Origin: an uncultured Eubacteriales bacterium
Lineage (GTDB): Bacteria > Bacillota > Clostridia > Oscillospirales > Acutalibacteraceae
Length of the DNA stretch: 64,000 bases
Assembly (NCBI GenBank): GCA_910577755.1
Contig: CAJTNL010000002.1
Coordinates: 74,048-138,047, forward strand
Direction: 5' to 3'
Shown here: positions 55,298 to 62,971 of the stretch, piece by piece
How the letters are laid out: every line of letters begins with the position of its first letter
Position numbering within the stretch: the stretch's first letter is position 1
Translations under genes and position numbers: made by a program
The notes under the pieces: generated by a model
What the model saw: the letters and a program-made list of their open reading frames with translations, nothing else
What the model was told of the DNA's origin: nothing
The model's database searches: none

Positions 55298-56577
55298 GTC
55301 AGAAAGAAACAGAAATAAAAAAGAAAAAACAATTCGGTATTCCGAGAATGTTTTATAATGATCGTTTTGTATTGGTGTTTTCTGTTTTTGCAGCAATCAT
55401 ATTATGGTTTGTTATGGCAATGGTCAATACCAATGAACGTCCACGTGTAGTTTATGATGTACCCATTGAAGTGTATTTACCCGATATGGCGTTGGAGCAA
55501 GGTTATAAAATATATAATCAGAATGTAACGAGGGCGAAAGTATCTATTAAAGGGAACAGTTTAACGGTGAATCAAATCAAAAGTGGTGATATTCAGGTAA
55601 TGGCCCAACAGGTATCAACAGTTTCTGGTTCGGGTGAATATACCTTTAATTTGATTGCTATTAAAAAAGGACAACTAACAGATTATGAGGTTGTTTCTAT
55701 TGAACCGGGGACCGTGGTTGTCGAGGTTGATCGCTCAAGAGAGTTGACCATGCAAGTTGAAAGTCAAATTAATTATACAACAGATGACGAACATTATGTT
55801 TCCGCCCCAGAATTATCAGTGGCCTCTGTTACCTTATCCGGTCCTGAAGCGGTGTTGAATCGAATTGCGAAAGTCGGTGTGGAGTATGATGTTAAAGAAG
55901 TTTTGAAAGAAACAAAAATATTTTCCACTCCAATTTACTTATACGATAGTCAAGGTAATAAAATAGTGGATGATCGTGTACAAGTATCGGCAACGCAGAC
56001 GGATGTAACATTAATTGTTTTAAATAAAAAAGAACTTCCAATCACGTTAAAGTACAAAAATCAACCGTCTAATTTTGACTTGGATAAATCTAAAATTAAA
56101 ATTACACCGGAGGTTATCGATGTAGGTGTTCCGGTTGAGATGACGGAAGAACTGTCAGGAATAAGCATAGGCGAGTTGGACTTAAGTAAACTGAGTCCCG
56201 ATACCAATGTTTTTGAAATGGATATTCTTCTGCCAGATGGTGTGAATAATCTTAATAATATTACAACGGCAAAAGTTGAGTTTGATTTATCCGATTATCA
56301 AACGCGTACCATAGATATCAGTAACTTTCAAGTGAAAAATACAAATGATACAAAACGTACTACAGTTACGACTAGATCATTAAGTGTAACAATTGTTGCA
56401 CCAAAAAGTATACTTGATGAAATAATTGATAGTGATATTGTCGCAGAAATTGATATGGGGGGAATCAACGTAGTAGGCAACACAGAGGTACCTGCCAATA
56501 TTATAGTAAATTCTTCGTCGGGCTCAGTATGGGTCTTTGGAGATTATAAAGTCAATATTTATGTTAGAGGTGCGTAA
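55294..56577 (+). CDS. cdaR: CdaR, YbbR-domain regulator of CdaA
   Basis: The 427-residue protein has one membrane segment near residues 27-45 (LVFSVFAAIILWFVMAMVN) and four YbbR-like repeats outside the cell. Its start overlaps the cdaA stop by 4 nt. In many Firmicutes the operon continues with glmM; here a terminator-like hairpin follows and the next gene is the DUF1275 remnant, so glmM must be elsewhere. Confidence 0.93.
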   Translation: MSQKETEIKKKKQFGIPRMFYNDRFVLVFSVFAAIILWFVMAMVNTNERPRVVYDVPIEVYLPDMALEQGYKIYNQNVTRAKVSIKGNSLTVNQIKSGDIQVMAQQVSTVSGSGEYTFNLIAIKKGQLTDYEVVSIEPGTVVVEVDRSRELTMQVESQINYTTDDEHYVSAPELSVASVTLSGPEAVLNRIAKVGVEYDVKEVLKETKIFSTPIYLYDSQGNKIVDDRVQVSATQTDVTLIVLNKKELPITLKYKNQPSNFDLDKSKIKITPEVIDVGVPVEMTEELSGISIGELDLSKLSPDTNVFEMDILLPDGVNNLNNITTAKVEFDLSDYQTRTIDISNFQVKNTNDTKRTTVTTRSLSVTIVAPKSILDEIIDSDIVAEIDMGGINVVGNTEVPANIIVNSSSGSVWVFGDYKVNIYVRGA

Positions 56578-56578
56578 T

Positions 56579-56656
56579 AAAGAGCAGCGGTCATAAAACT
56601 GCATTTCCCAAACAATTATTTAAGGGTATGTAGAAAATGGCCGTTGCTCTTTTAAT
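56579..56656 (+). terminator. Terminator after cdaR with long loop
   Basis: AAAGAGCAGCGGTCAT (56579-56594) and ATGGCCGTTGCTCTTT (56637-56652) pair with one or two wobble positions, and the right arm runs into TTTT. Confidence 0.7.
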
Positions 56657-56788
56657 TGAAATTTGAGTGTATATACTCAGTATAAAAGTCATATTACTCC
56701 GATAACATCATAAAATGGAAAGGTGAATGATAAGATATAAGGTTAGGTTTATGTAGGAGTGTATCGATACAGTAAAGGGGGCTTGGTG

Positions 56789-57486
56789 GTGCATAATCTA
56801 TTCAGGCAATTTACGGTGCGCCGTATTCTATCTATTCGGATTTTAGCGTTTATGATGACTTTGTTATGCGGGTATATTAACGCAACTATTTTTTTAAGAT
56901 TTGAGTATGGCGGAACGCATCAGACAGGTAATATAAGCAAAATTGCATTGTCTATTCTTTCATTAGATTTTTATACTTGTTTAGGTTTGATTGGAGTTGT
57001 ATGTTCATTTTTTTGTGGGGCATTTATTTCAGGTATAATAAATCATGAGGCTTTTTAAAACTAAAACGGTCTTTTGGAATTCTTTTGCTAATAGGTGGAA
57101 TTGGTTTATGGGTGTTAAACTTTATTTTTAAAGAATCTCATATATTAAACTATTACTGTGGATTTTATGCTGGTATACAGAATGGATTTTTAACACATAA
57201 CAAAATTAAGTTGAGAGCCAGTCATGTATCGGGATGCATTACGGACGCCGGTTTTTATTTTGCAGGGATATGCAGAGGGGATACAATGCATTTTGAAAGA
57301 TTTATTCTAGATATAGCGAATATTTTGTTATTTTTCTTAGGTGTATTTATAGGTGGATTTTTATTTCTGCATGTTCACGATTATGTTTACCTAATCTTAT
57401 CAGTATTGTACATAGGTGTTAGTATTTATTATTTTATTCTTGTTCGCTTGTTTTTTTCTCATACTATCTATTTGAAAATTTTATAA
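56789..57486 (+). pseudogene. DUF1275 (YoaK-like) membrane protein, frameshifted
   Basis: A GTG at 56789 has AAAGGGGG 7 nt upstream. The first frame shows the family motif FEYGGTHQTGNISK and ends at a TAA at 57056-57058. The continuation, reading KLKRSFGILLLIGGIGLWV and on to 57486 with GFLTHNKIKLRASHVSGCIT, is in another frame. Adding one T to the T-run at 57052-57056 would join them into a protein of about 230 residues with six membrane segments. The family is of unknown function. Either real decay or a sequencing error in a homopolymer. Confidence 0.8.
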
Positions 57487-57608
57487 TTTATTATTTTGTG
57501 TTTCTTTATAGTCTAGCGTTCTATAAATGTATTTTTAGTGAGAAATATCTAATAAAACTATTGCAATATTGAGATAAATATGGTATTATTTTTGCAGTGA
57601 AAATGTAG

Positions 57609-57684
<76 letters not shown>

Positions 57685-57687
57685 ATT

Positions 57688-57736
57688 AAAAACCACGTAT
57701 TATAGCCGTTTTTGGGCTGTTTTACGTGGTTTTTTC
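57688..57736 (+). terminator. Terminator of tRNA-Ala
   Basis: AAAAACCACGTA pairs with TACGTGGTTTTT, with an inner AGCC/GGCT stem, and is followed by a T run. Confidence 0.8.
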
Positions 57737-57777
57737 TTTTCTGAAAAATGGCGAAAAATGTTATAAAAAAAGTGTGC

Positions 57778-57798
57778 GTTGCTACGGGGTTGCTACGG
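57778..57798. repeat. Two direct repeats GTTGCTACGG at the integrase end
   Basis: Copies at 57778-57787 and 57789-57798 lie 11 bp apart, about one helical turn, between the tRNA and the integrase stop codon. They are placed like arm-type integrase or excisionase binding sites of attL/attR. Confidence 0.6.
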
Positions 57799-57800
57799 AT

Positions 57801-58841
57801 TTATGCCATTAAATTTATGGCGTTTTTAAGAGTATCAATATCTTGATGGATATATGTGTTAGCAGTAACTTCATAATCACTATGACCTAATATTTTTTGG
57901 ATATCTTCCGGTCGGGCTCCTGCCGCTGCTAGTCTGGTGGCACATGTATGGCGTGTACAATGAGGAGGTAATTCTCTAATCCCAATTGCCCGCAAAGCAG
58001 GATAATAGCATTTTTCTCTAAAGTATTTTGCGCTATACTTTTTACCGTCTTCTTTACAGAATATAGTATCTCCATTTTTAGCAATCCATTTTTCAATTAT
58101 AGGTTGTATTTTGGGGTGTATGGGTACGGCTCGATTCATGCCAGCAATTGTTTTGTTTCCTCCAGTTAATGTTTGTGCTTTGGGGTCATAGGCAAACGGG
58201 GTTAATTCTAAAAATTCTGATATTCTAAAACCGGAGTAACACATTACGAATATTAAGTCCGCAAAAGATACTTCATTGACTGACTGTTCAATTTTAGCTA
58301 ACTCTAAATCAGTAAAGCTATCCTTTTTTGTTGTGGTTTGTTTTGGTAAAACAATAAATTCTGCATAATTCTTATTAACAATATCGTTTTCTAAGGCGTA
58401 TTTATAAAGCTGGGTAAACAATAACTTTATTTTTGACAAAGTGGAGGACGACATATTAGTATTATCGTCTATAATTTTTTGCATTTGACCAGTGCGCAAT
58501 TCTCTAAATTTTATGTTATATATGGGTTTTATTTTATTAAAACATGCGTTATAATTATCTACCGTTTGTTTTGAAATATTACGATAAGCTATATCGCTCC
58601 ACTCGGTAAACAATTGTTCGACAGTTATATTATATTTTTCTGTAGGATTAAGATTGTATTGGAACAGTGCGTTTTTAGCTTCCTGTGCCGTTGCGAAATG
58701 ACCGATTACTATTCTTTTAGGCTTATAGCTGCTATCATATTTCGCGGGTGCTACGGCTACCCAAGGTCTGTTTTTACTATCTGATCTTTTGTATATACTG
58801 CCTGTTCCGTTTTCTCTTTTTATAGCTTTACGCCTTGCCAT
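57801..58841 (-). CDS. int: Tyrosine site-specific recombinase (integrase)
   Basis: ATG at 58841 follows AGGAGGT; an ORF extension to 58901 has no binding site. The 346-residue protein has an N-terminal AP2-like DNA-binding part (NGTGSIYKRSDSKNRPWVAV), a core-binding SAM-like domain (about 75-160) and a catalytic domain with GFRISEFLEL, HCTRHTCATRL, LGHSDYEVTANTYIH: the R-H-R-H-Y set. It should insert and excise the element whose end is here; the 3' end faces tRNA-Ala. Confidence 0.93.
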   Translation of the reverse strand: MARRKAIKRENGTGSIYKRSDSKNRPWVAVAPAKYDSSYKPKRIVIGHFATAQEAKNALFQYNLNPTEKYNITVEQLFTEWSDIAYRNISKQTVDNYNACFNKIKPIYNIKFRELRTGQMQKIIDDNTNMSSSTLSKIKLLFTQLYKYALENDIVNKNYAEFIVLPKQTTTKKDSFTDLELAKIEQSVNEVSFADLIFVMCYSGFRISEFLELTPFAYDPKAQTLTGGNKTIAGMNRAVPIHPKIQPIIEKWIAKNGDTIFCKEDGKKYSAKYFREKCYYPALRAIGIRELPPHCTRHTCATRLAAAGARPEDIQKILGHSDYEVTANTYIHQDIDTLKNAINLMA

Positions 58842-58957
58842 TATAATACCTCCTAAAAATGAGCGCAAAAAAGCAGCCCTCTTGATTTTTATAGGCTGCA
58901 TAGTGTATAATAATATAGGTTCTTATTTACTATGTAGCCATTAGGGTTATATTGTAT

Positions 58958-58996
58958 ACGTCCCTATCCTGTTGGCGCAGGGTAGGGGCGTTTTTT
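58958..58996 (+). terminator. Plus-strand terminator without a matching gene
   Basis: A 14-bp stem (58958-58971 with 58978-58991, one G-U) is followed by T6 on the plus strand, just upstream of the integrase start. No plus-strand gene ends here; an unannotated small RNA or antisense transcript could end at it. Confidence 0.6.
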
Positions 58997-59028
58997 GTTT
59001 AACTACATTTATTATTAATTTTCCTTAA

Positions 59029-59538
59029 CTACAACGAGAATCCCATTTCTCTCATGAAATAGAACAGATTTTCTATTTTTATTCCGAATTTAGCTCCAAT
59101 ATCTGGGATTTTCGGTTTATTGCTTGCAGTAGTGATTTTTCCTGCCGAGGTTTCAAAAGTTATTAGGGTATAGTCATATGTACGTGCAGTAGCAATTAAC
59201 CATGGATCTGCTACATCAGGTCGAGACCATTCTCGTAGAGCTCTTTCAGTATATAATCCGCTGCTTTGGATATAATTCAATACTTCTGCGTATTTTATTA
59301 TAATCTGTGAGTTTTTTATACTGCATATATTGATGTTTGGAACTGATTTTATATATTCAGATAATTCATCGTCACCCTTTAAGATTTCTGCTTGTACAAT
59401 ATCTAGCACAGAAACATTACCCGATGATAGTTTTGGTAATAATTGCTTCCAGAAACTTGGTGCAAGGTCAAATGGATAATAACTTTTATAAGGTGTTATA
59501 AAAGTATTAGTATCTAAAAGAAATTTTTCTTTTACCAT
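59029..59538 (-). CDS. DUF4411 PIN-like protein, putative toxin
   Basis: The 169-residue protein starts with FLLDTNTFITPYKSYYPFDL, typical of DUF4411, and carries acidic residues in PIN-like spots: D9, E52 (VQAEILKG), and D108/D111 region in RPDVADPWLIATARTYDY. PIN domains are RNases, and related members serve as toxins. The ATG overlaps the stop of the ImmA/IrrE gene by a few nt, an arrangement expected for a toxin-antitoxin pair. Its role as a toxin is inferred from family and context. Confidence 0.72.
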   Translation of the reverse strand: MVKEKFLLDTNTFITPYKSYYPFDLAPSFWKQLLPKLSSGNVSVLDIVQAEILKGDDELSEYIKSVPNINICSIKNSQIIIKYAEVLNYIQSSGLYTERALREWSRPDVADPWLIATARTYDYTLITFETSAGKITTASNKPKIPDIGAKFGIKIENLFYFMREMGFSL

Positions 59539-60704
59539 TCTTCACCGCCCATCTCATTAACCAATTTGGAAAATGTTTTTCTATTTGTCTTTGTTAACCT
59601 GTATGCTTCCGCATATTGTGTCCTACCTTCTCTGGCGCTATTTTCCAATGCATTTATAAAACGTCTATCCATTTTACTCCGCATGGTTTTATAAAAATCA
59701 CCGCCGGAACTTTTTTTCTTACTCTGGCTCTCCTGCCATTCATTATACTGCCTGGATATCTCTTCCATAATTATTTCATATCTTTCTTTCGTAATATAGC
59801 GGTTATCCAGAGCTTTTCTTGTAATTACGCTTTTACTACATTTAAAATATCCAGCCAAATCAGTTATTTTTTCTATATCAGCAATGTTCTTTTCATTCCA
59901 TTTTTGCACAAATATCTCATTAGGCACCAGTATTTCTGCTGCTACAATGTTACAAGTCTGTTCAAGTGGCTTAACCGAAGTTATACTGACTTCTTGTTCA
60001 TTAAAAAAACTATTAACACCAAGCCAAATATGAACTAATTCATGTAATAAAGAAAATAGTTTTCCAGAATTAGAATCGCAGGTATTAATAAAAATGAGAG
60101 GGGCATAGCTATCAACTAAAGTAAATGCGCGGAATTCAGATACATCAAGTTTTCGATGTGTATTTTGACCTACGGTTCCATTCATCATAACCAATATCCC
60201 AATGTTTTCATATAACGTTCTCAAATATTTAAAGGAATCAGCTGGATTTTTAATATTAATAAACCAATTGTCGTTTAACTTCAATGTCCCTCGTATATCT
60301 TTAACAATATCCTTAACTTCTTTTTGATTTTGATAACGACCCACAAATTCAAGTTGTCCATATCCGTTATCTTTCAAATATTCTCTCATCCACTCTTGAA
60401 TGTTTGTCATCATATCTAAGGTATCAATAAGATTTCTACTAGGGTTTCGCAACATTAAACTATCTATCGTACGATATTCCACTATAGAACACTTTTCCTT
60501 TGGAGGTGTTTTAAGGAAAAAGTATCCAAATGGAATATTTGTTTTTCTACTGATATCTTCAATTTGACTAAAGGTGGGGATTTTTTCTCCAGACTGCCAT
60601 TCATATAATGTTTGAAAAACAGAATCACTAATATTCTCAAATTGTATTTCTTGAATTATCCAGTTTAAGATTTCTGGTGCTATCTTAATTGTAATTTTAG
60701 CCAT
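59532..60704 (-). CDS. XRE/ImmA-IrrE metallopeptidase, putative antitoxin partner
   Basis: The 390-residue protein has an HTH-like N-terminus (VFQTLYEWQSGEKIPTFSQI) and an IrrE-type protease with the zinc motif LLHELVHIWLG (HExxH near residue 217). It belongs to COG2856 with XRE fusion, a group repeatedly seen beside PIN or other toxin genes, and it overlaps the DUF4411 gene by a few nt. The start has GGGGGG just before the ATG, and a TTTACT-N17-TATAAT promoter lies at 60743-60771 on the minus strand. Confidence 0.78.
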   Translation of the reverse strand: MAKITIKIAPEILNWIIQEIQFENISDSVFQTLYEWQSGEKIPTFSQIEDISRKTNIPFGYFFLKTPPKEKCSIVEYRTIDSLMLRNPSRNLIDTLDMMTNIQEWMREYLKDNGYGQLEFVGRYQNQKEVKDIVKDIRGTLKLNDNWFINIKNPADSFKYLRTLYENIGILVMMNGTVGQNTHRKLDVSEFRAFTLVDSYAPLIFINTCDSNSGKLFSLLHELVHIWLGVNSFFNEQEVSITSVKPLEQTCNIVAAEILVPNEIFVQKWNEKNIADIEKITDLAGYFKCSKSVITRKALDNRYITKERYEIIMEEISRQYNEWQESQSKKKSSGGDFYKTMRSKMDRRFINALENSAREGRTQYAEAYRLTKTNRKTFSKLVNEMGGEEW

Positions 60705-60824
60705 AATAATCCCCCCTTTTTATTTCTATATATCCTATCTCAATTATACTATCTTATTCAACGGTAGTAAAATTTTTTACACTTTTGAACTAGTCAATTT
60801 CAGCACCTATAGTTTTTGACTAAT

Positions 60825-60854
60825 TTGTAACAATAGTAAACAATATTGTATAAT
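60825..60854 (+). promoter_or_regulatory. Promoter of the type I toxin mRNA
   Basis: TTGTAA (60825-60830), an 18-nt spacer and TATAAT (60849-60854); the expected 5' end near 60861 leaves a 40-nt leader with a possible hairpin that holds the Shine-Dalgarno (CCAC at 60871-60874 pairing with GTGG at 60893-60896). Confidence 0.65.
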
Positions 60855-60895
60855 CATGGCGTTGTCGTTTCCACTCTGGCAACAGAGGGGAGGTG

Positions 60896-60929
60896 GACTA
60901 GTGGATTACATATTTACCCTTGTAAATTC
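60896..60929 (+). repeat. Direct repeat DRa over the toxin start codon
   Basis: It shares ACTAGTG, TACATAT and TTACCCTT with DRb at 61048-61083 and covers the GTG start codon at 60901, like DRa of the par locus of plasmid pAD1. Confidence 0.7.
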
Positions 60930-60999
60930 TGTTATGGTACGAATAGTAAGTCACGTTGTGTGCAAGTGGCTAGACAGAAGAAACAGACACGGCAACTAG
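60901..60999 (+). CDS. Fst/par-like type I toxin (32 residues)
   Basis: GTG at 60901 has AGGGGAGG 7 nt upstream. The peptide reads MDYIFTLVNSVMVRIVSHVV, one membrane-spanning helix, followed by CKWLDRRNRHGN, a KWLD motif and a basic tail. This is the layout of Fst-type and related short membrane toxins from Firmicute plasmids and prophages. The gene has its own plus-strand promoter (60825-60854) and ends in a hairpin at 61011-61042 that could be shared with an antisense RNA from 61086-61114. The family call is by pattern rather than by full-length homology, since Fst itself is shorter in sequence similarity. Confidence 0.68.
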   Translation: MDYIFTLVNSVMVRIVSHVVCKWLDRRNRHGN

Positions 61000-61002
61000 C
61001 CC

Positions 61003-61079
61003 AAATAATAAAAACCCCCAGAGTAGCGGCTCTGGGGGTTTTGCTGTGAACTAGTGTTGAAATACATATTACCCTTTAC
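61003..61079 (-). ncRNA. Candidate antisense antitoxin RNA
   Basis: A minus-strand promoter (61086-61114) would start an RNA near 61079 that runs through DRb to the shared terminator, about 75 nt in all. Its DRb part is complementary to DRa, which covers the toxin start codon. Small antisense RNAs of this layout stop translation of the toxin in par-type loci. Confidence 0.62.
61011..61042. terminator. Bidirectional terminator shared by toxin mRNA and antisense RNA
   Basis: A 13-bp perfect stem (61011-61023 with 61030-61042, core CCCCCAGAG) has a 6-nt loop and is T-rich on both flanks, TTTT on the plus side and TTTTTATTATTT on the minus side. Confidence 0.82.
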
Positions 61080-61083
61080 ATTC
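61048..61083 (-). repeat. Direct repeat DRb at the 5' end of the antisense RNA
   Basis: A near-copy of DRa with ACTAGTG, TACATAT and TACCCTT in the same order. When transcribed from the minus strand it is complementary to the toxin start region. Confidence 0.7.
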
Positions 61084-61085
61084 AC

Positions 61086-61114
61086 ATTATACCATAGAGC
61101 ACCATATAAGTCAA
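61086..61114 (-). promoter_or_regulatory. Promoter of the antisense RNA
   Basis: On the minus strand TTGACT (61109-61114) and TATAAT (61086-61091) are spaced by exactly 17 nt, giving a stronger match to consensus than the toxin promoter. Confidence 0.8.
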
Positions 61115-61163
61115 TTTATATTTTAGTATTAAAATCTCTTGTTTGTTATAGTGGGCGATATTT

Positions 61164-61747
61164 TTATTTGTTGTTTTTTATAAATTGATCAAATTGAGCT
61201 ATAACTTGTCTCTCAAGAGGATGTACTCCAAACATATTACTTTGATAAAGTACCTCTAGGCGTTTTGCTCTTATTTGAGCGGAGGTCAGAGATACATCAC
61301 ATAAGCTTGCTATATCCTCTGCTGTATATATATATTTAGCTTAGCCAGCACACAGGCAGGCATAAGTAAATCCCTTGCAAAAATACTAGCTTGTATCTCT
61401 TCTGTTTTTTTGGTATCATCTATCTCGCTGTTGCGATATACAACGGGTTTTAGAGGGTGATTAAGGGCTATATGCCCCAGTTCATGGGCAAGGGTAAACC
61501 GCATACGAGGAAGACTTTTTGCATCATTTACAGCGATAAGTCTTTGTTTTCTGTTTAGCGCAAGAGTGAATCCATCTCTAGTAGCTGCGAAGTCACTCAA
61601 TGTTTTTTCGCCCATCTGGGAATAGGGTATAACGGTAGCGTACAGCGTTTTGCAGACCTTTTTTAAGTCGATAGGGAGACGATCAATGCCCGCCTCAATC
61701 AATATTTTCCATGCTCTGTTACGCGCAGCTTTATATTGCTCATACAT
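61164..61747 (-). pseudogene. ImmA/IrrE metallopeptidase with a frameshift in a TA repeat
   Basis: ATG at 61747 follows GAGGTG. The first frame has RFTLAHELGHIALNHP (HExxH) and runs to LAKLNIYIQQRI, then stops at a TAG. The normal continuation, EDIASLCDVSLTSAQIRAKR followed by LEVLYQSNMFGVHPLERQ and ending FIKNNK at 61164, is in another frame. Removing one TA unit from the alternating tract at 61325-61335 gives a continuous 193-residue protein. With the repressor gene just upstream (49 nt, same direction), this resembles the ImmR/ImmA induction pair of ICE and phages, in which the protease cleaves the repressor. The frameshift could be a switch, decay or error. Confidence 0.8.
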
Positions 61748-61805
61748 AGTTAGCACCTCAAAGTTTTTTTATTGCAAAACTTTGAGGAAATGATTTCTTA
61801 TGGGA

Positions 61806-62288
61806 TTATTTTTCTTCCCTTTTATCAAAAATATCTGGAAACTCGCTGTTAAGGCCTTTTTCAATATCAGCCATCAAGCTTTTGTATCCCTCTTCGCTAA
61901 GCGTTACTTGCTTTCGTCCTCCACGAGCGGCAATGTCTACTACGAATGTTTTATTCTGTTCAGAGGTTACACGCTTGTGCTCTAAGTCCAAAACATTATC
62001 AACCAATGTCTTACCGTGTTTATCAAGAGCACGGTATTTTTTTATTATTTCAATGTCTTTGTTGGAATAAGATTCATTTTTTAACGAATAACTCTGACCG
62101 TTAAGTCTTTCCAATGAGACATTTAATCCGTTGGAAATCTTAAAAGCAACTTCAAGAGCTACAGTTTTAGATTTTCTTGAAAGAATACTCCTGATAGTTG
62201 AATCTGGCAAGCCACAAGATCTAGCTACATCTGGGATGCTCATATTTTTCTCATCCATTATATCATTCAAAATCTTATAAAAATCCAT
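61806..62288 (-). CDS. cI/ImmR-like repressor (XRE HTH)
   Basis: The 160-residue protein has an N-terminal helix-turn-helix (NMSIPDVARSCGLPDSTIRS, residues about 15-34) and an acidic C-terminal part, as in ICE and phage repressors of the ImmR type. AGAGGTG precedes the ATG by 4 nt. It diverges from the Cro-like gene, with three operator-like sites between them, and is followed by the ImmA-type protease that would inactivate it. It should keep the element silent. Confidence 0.85.
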   Translation of the reverse strand: MDFYKILNDIMDEKNMSIPDVARSCGLPDSTIRSILSRKSKTVALEVAFKISNGLNVSLERLNGQSYSLKNESYSNKDIEIIKKYRALDKHGKTLVDNVLDLEHKRVTSEQNKTFVVDIAARGGRKQVTLSEEGYKSLMADIEKGLNSEFPDIFDKREEK

Positions 62289-62311
62289 TGGTTCACCTCT
62301 TATCCAAATAT

Positions 62312-62339
62312 ATTATACCACGAATTTCACGCATTGCAA
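62312..62339 (-). promoter_or_regulatory. Repressor promoter
   Basis: TTGCAA (62334-62339), 16 nt and TATAAT (62312-62317) on the minus strand; the -35 lies inside operator 1. Confidence 0.55.
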
Positions 62340-62412
62340 GATTTTTTTTGAAAAAAGTGTTGACTTTTAACGCATAGCACGATATAATCAAACCAGAAAT
62401 AACGCATTGCGT
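62326..62412. promoter_or_regulatory. Three operator copies of a genetic switch
   Basis: The consensus is TTCACGCATTGCGTGAA, a perfect palindrome. Copy 1 (62326-62340) keeps the left half, copy 2 (62367-62382, ACGCATAGCAC) is degenerate, and copy 3 (62402-62412 with GAATT after it) keeps the right half. They overlap the repressor -35, lie inside the spacer of the plus-strand promoter and just downstream of it. Confidence 0.72.
62360..62388 (+). promoter_or_regulatory. Promoter of the Cro-like gene
   Basis: TTGACT (62360-62365), 17-nt spacer containing operator 2, and TATAAT (62383-62388). Confidence 0.8.
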
Positions 62413-62429
62413 GAATTGAGGTGATAAAA

Positions 62430-62663
62430 ATGAAAAATAAGATTGCATTTTCAAATTTAAGAGCAGAAATGGCGAGGAGAAATATTTCGATTCAAGAAAT
62501 ATCTGAGGTTTTAGGTGCTGCTCGTGATACTGTTAGTAGCAAACTTTCAAGGAAAAGACAAATCACATTAAAAGAAGCATTTTTAATCGAAAATACCTTT
62601 TTCCCTGGGATGGGTGTTCTTTATCTTTTTGAAGAGTTAAATGTCTCTCAAAAACCAGCCTAA
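62430..62663 (+). CDS. Cro/antirepressor-like HTH protein
   Basis: ATG 62430 follows GAGGTGAT (an in-frame GTG at 62421 would overlap that site). The 77-residue protein begins MKNKIAFSNLRAEMARRNIS, with a helix-turn-helix at about 20-45 (IQEISEVLGAARDTVSSKLS). It is transcribed divergently from the repressor, from the promoter with operators, so it fits the Cro or early regulator position. Confidence 0.78.
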   Translation: MKNKIAFSNLRAEMARRNISIQEISEVLGAARDTVSSKLSRKRQITLKEAFLIENTFFPGMGVLYLFEELNVSQKPA

Positions 62664-62679
62664 AGAAAGGAGTGCCGAC

Positions 62680-62895
62680 ATGAAAGACATTGTAGAAAAT
62701 TTATACCCTTTAAGGTTAGAGTTATCTCATGCTGTAAATGGAGGCATTACAGTGAACAACCTTTCGGGAAATTTGATAACTTCCACATATGCAGTTAAAT
62801 TGATTATTGAAATAGATGATCCATCTTATCCCAAAGGGCAAGTGTATCAGGCGGTTAAAGAAATCTGTCAGAAAGCTGTTGAATACTATTGTTAA
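62680..62895 (+). CDS. Small uncharacterised element protein (71 residues)
   Basis: AAAGGAG lies 8 nt before the ATG at 62680. The product MKDIVENLYPLRLELSHAVN continues to a helical C-terminus (QAVKEICQKAVEYYC). No family is recognised. Directly downstream of the Cro-like gene, probably the same transcript. Confidence 0.6.
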   Translation: MKDIVENLYPLRLELSHAVNGGITVNNLSGNLITSTYAVKLIIEIDDPSYPKGQVYQAVKEICQKAVEYYC

Positions 62896-62971
62896 TTTGT
62901 TTTAAAGCAGCTTAGTATTTCGTAGCTTGTCATTTTTACTTAATTCCTTTTACTTATGTATTTATTTAGAA

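Noticed and set aside
60846..61049. 67-residue plus-strand ORF over the type I toxin
   Set aside because: Wrong frame relative to the well-spaced Shine-Dalgarno at 60886-60893, and it runs through the terminator hairpin.
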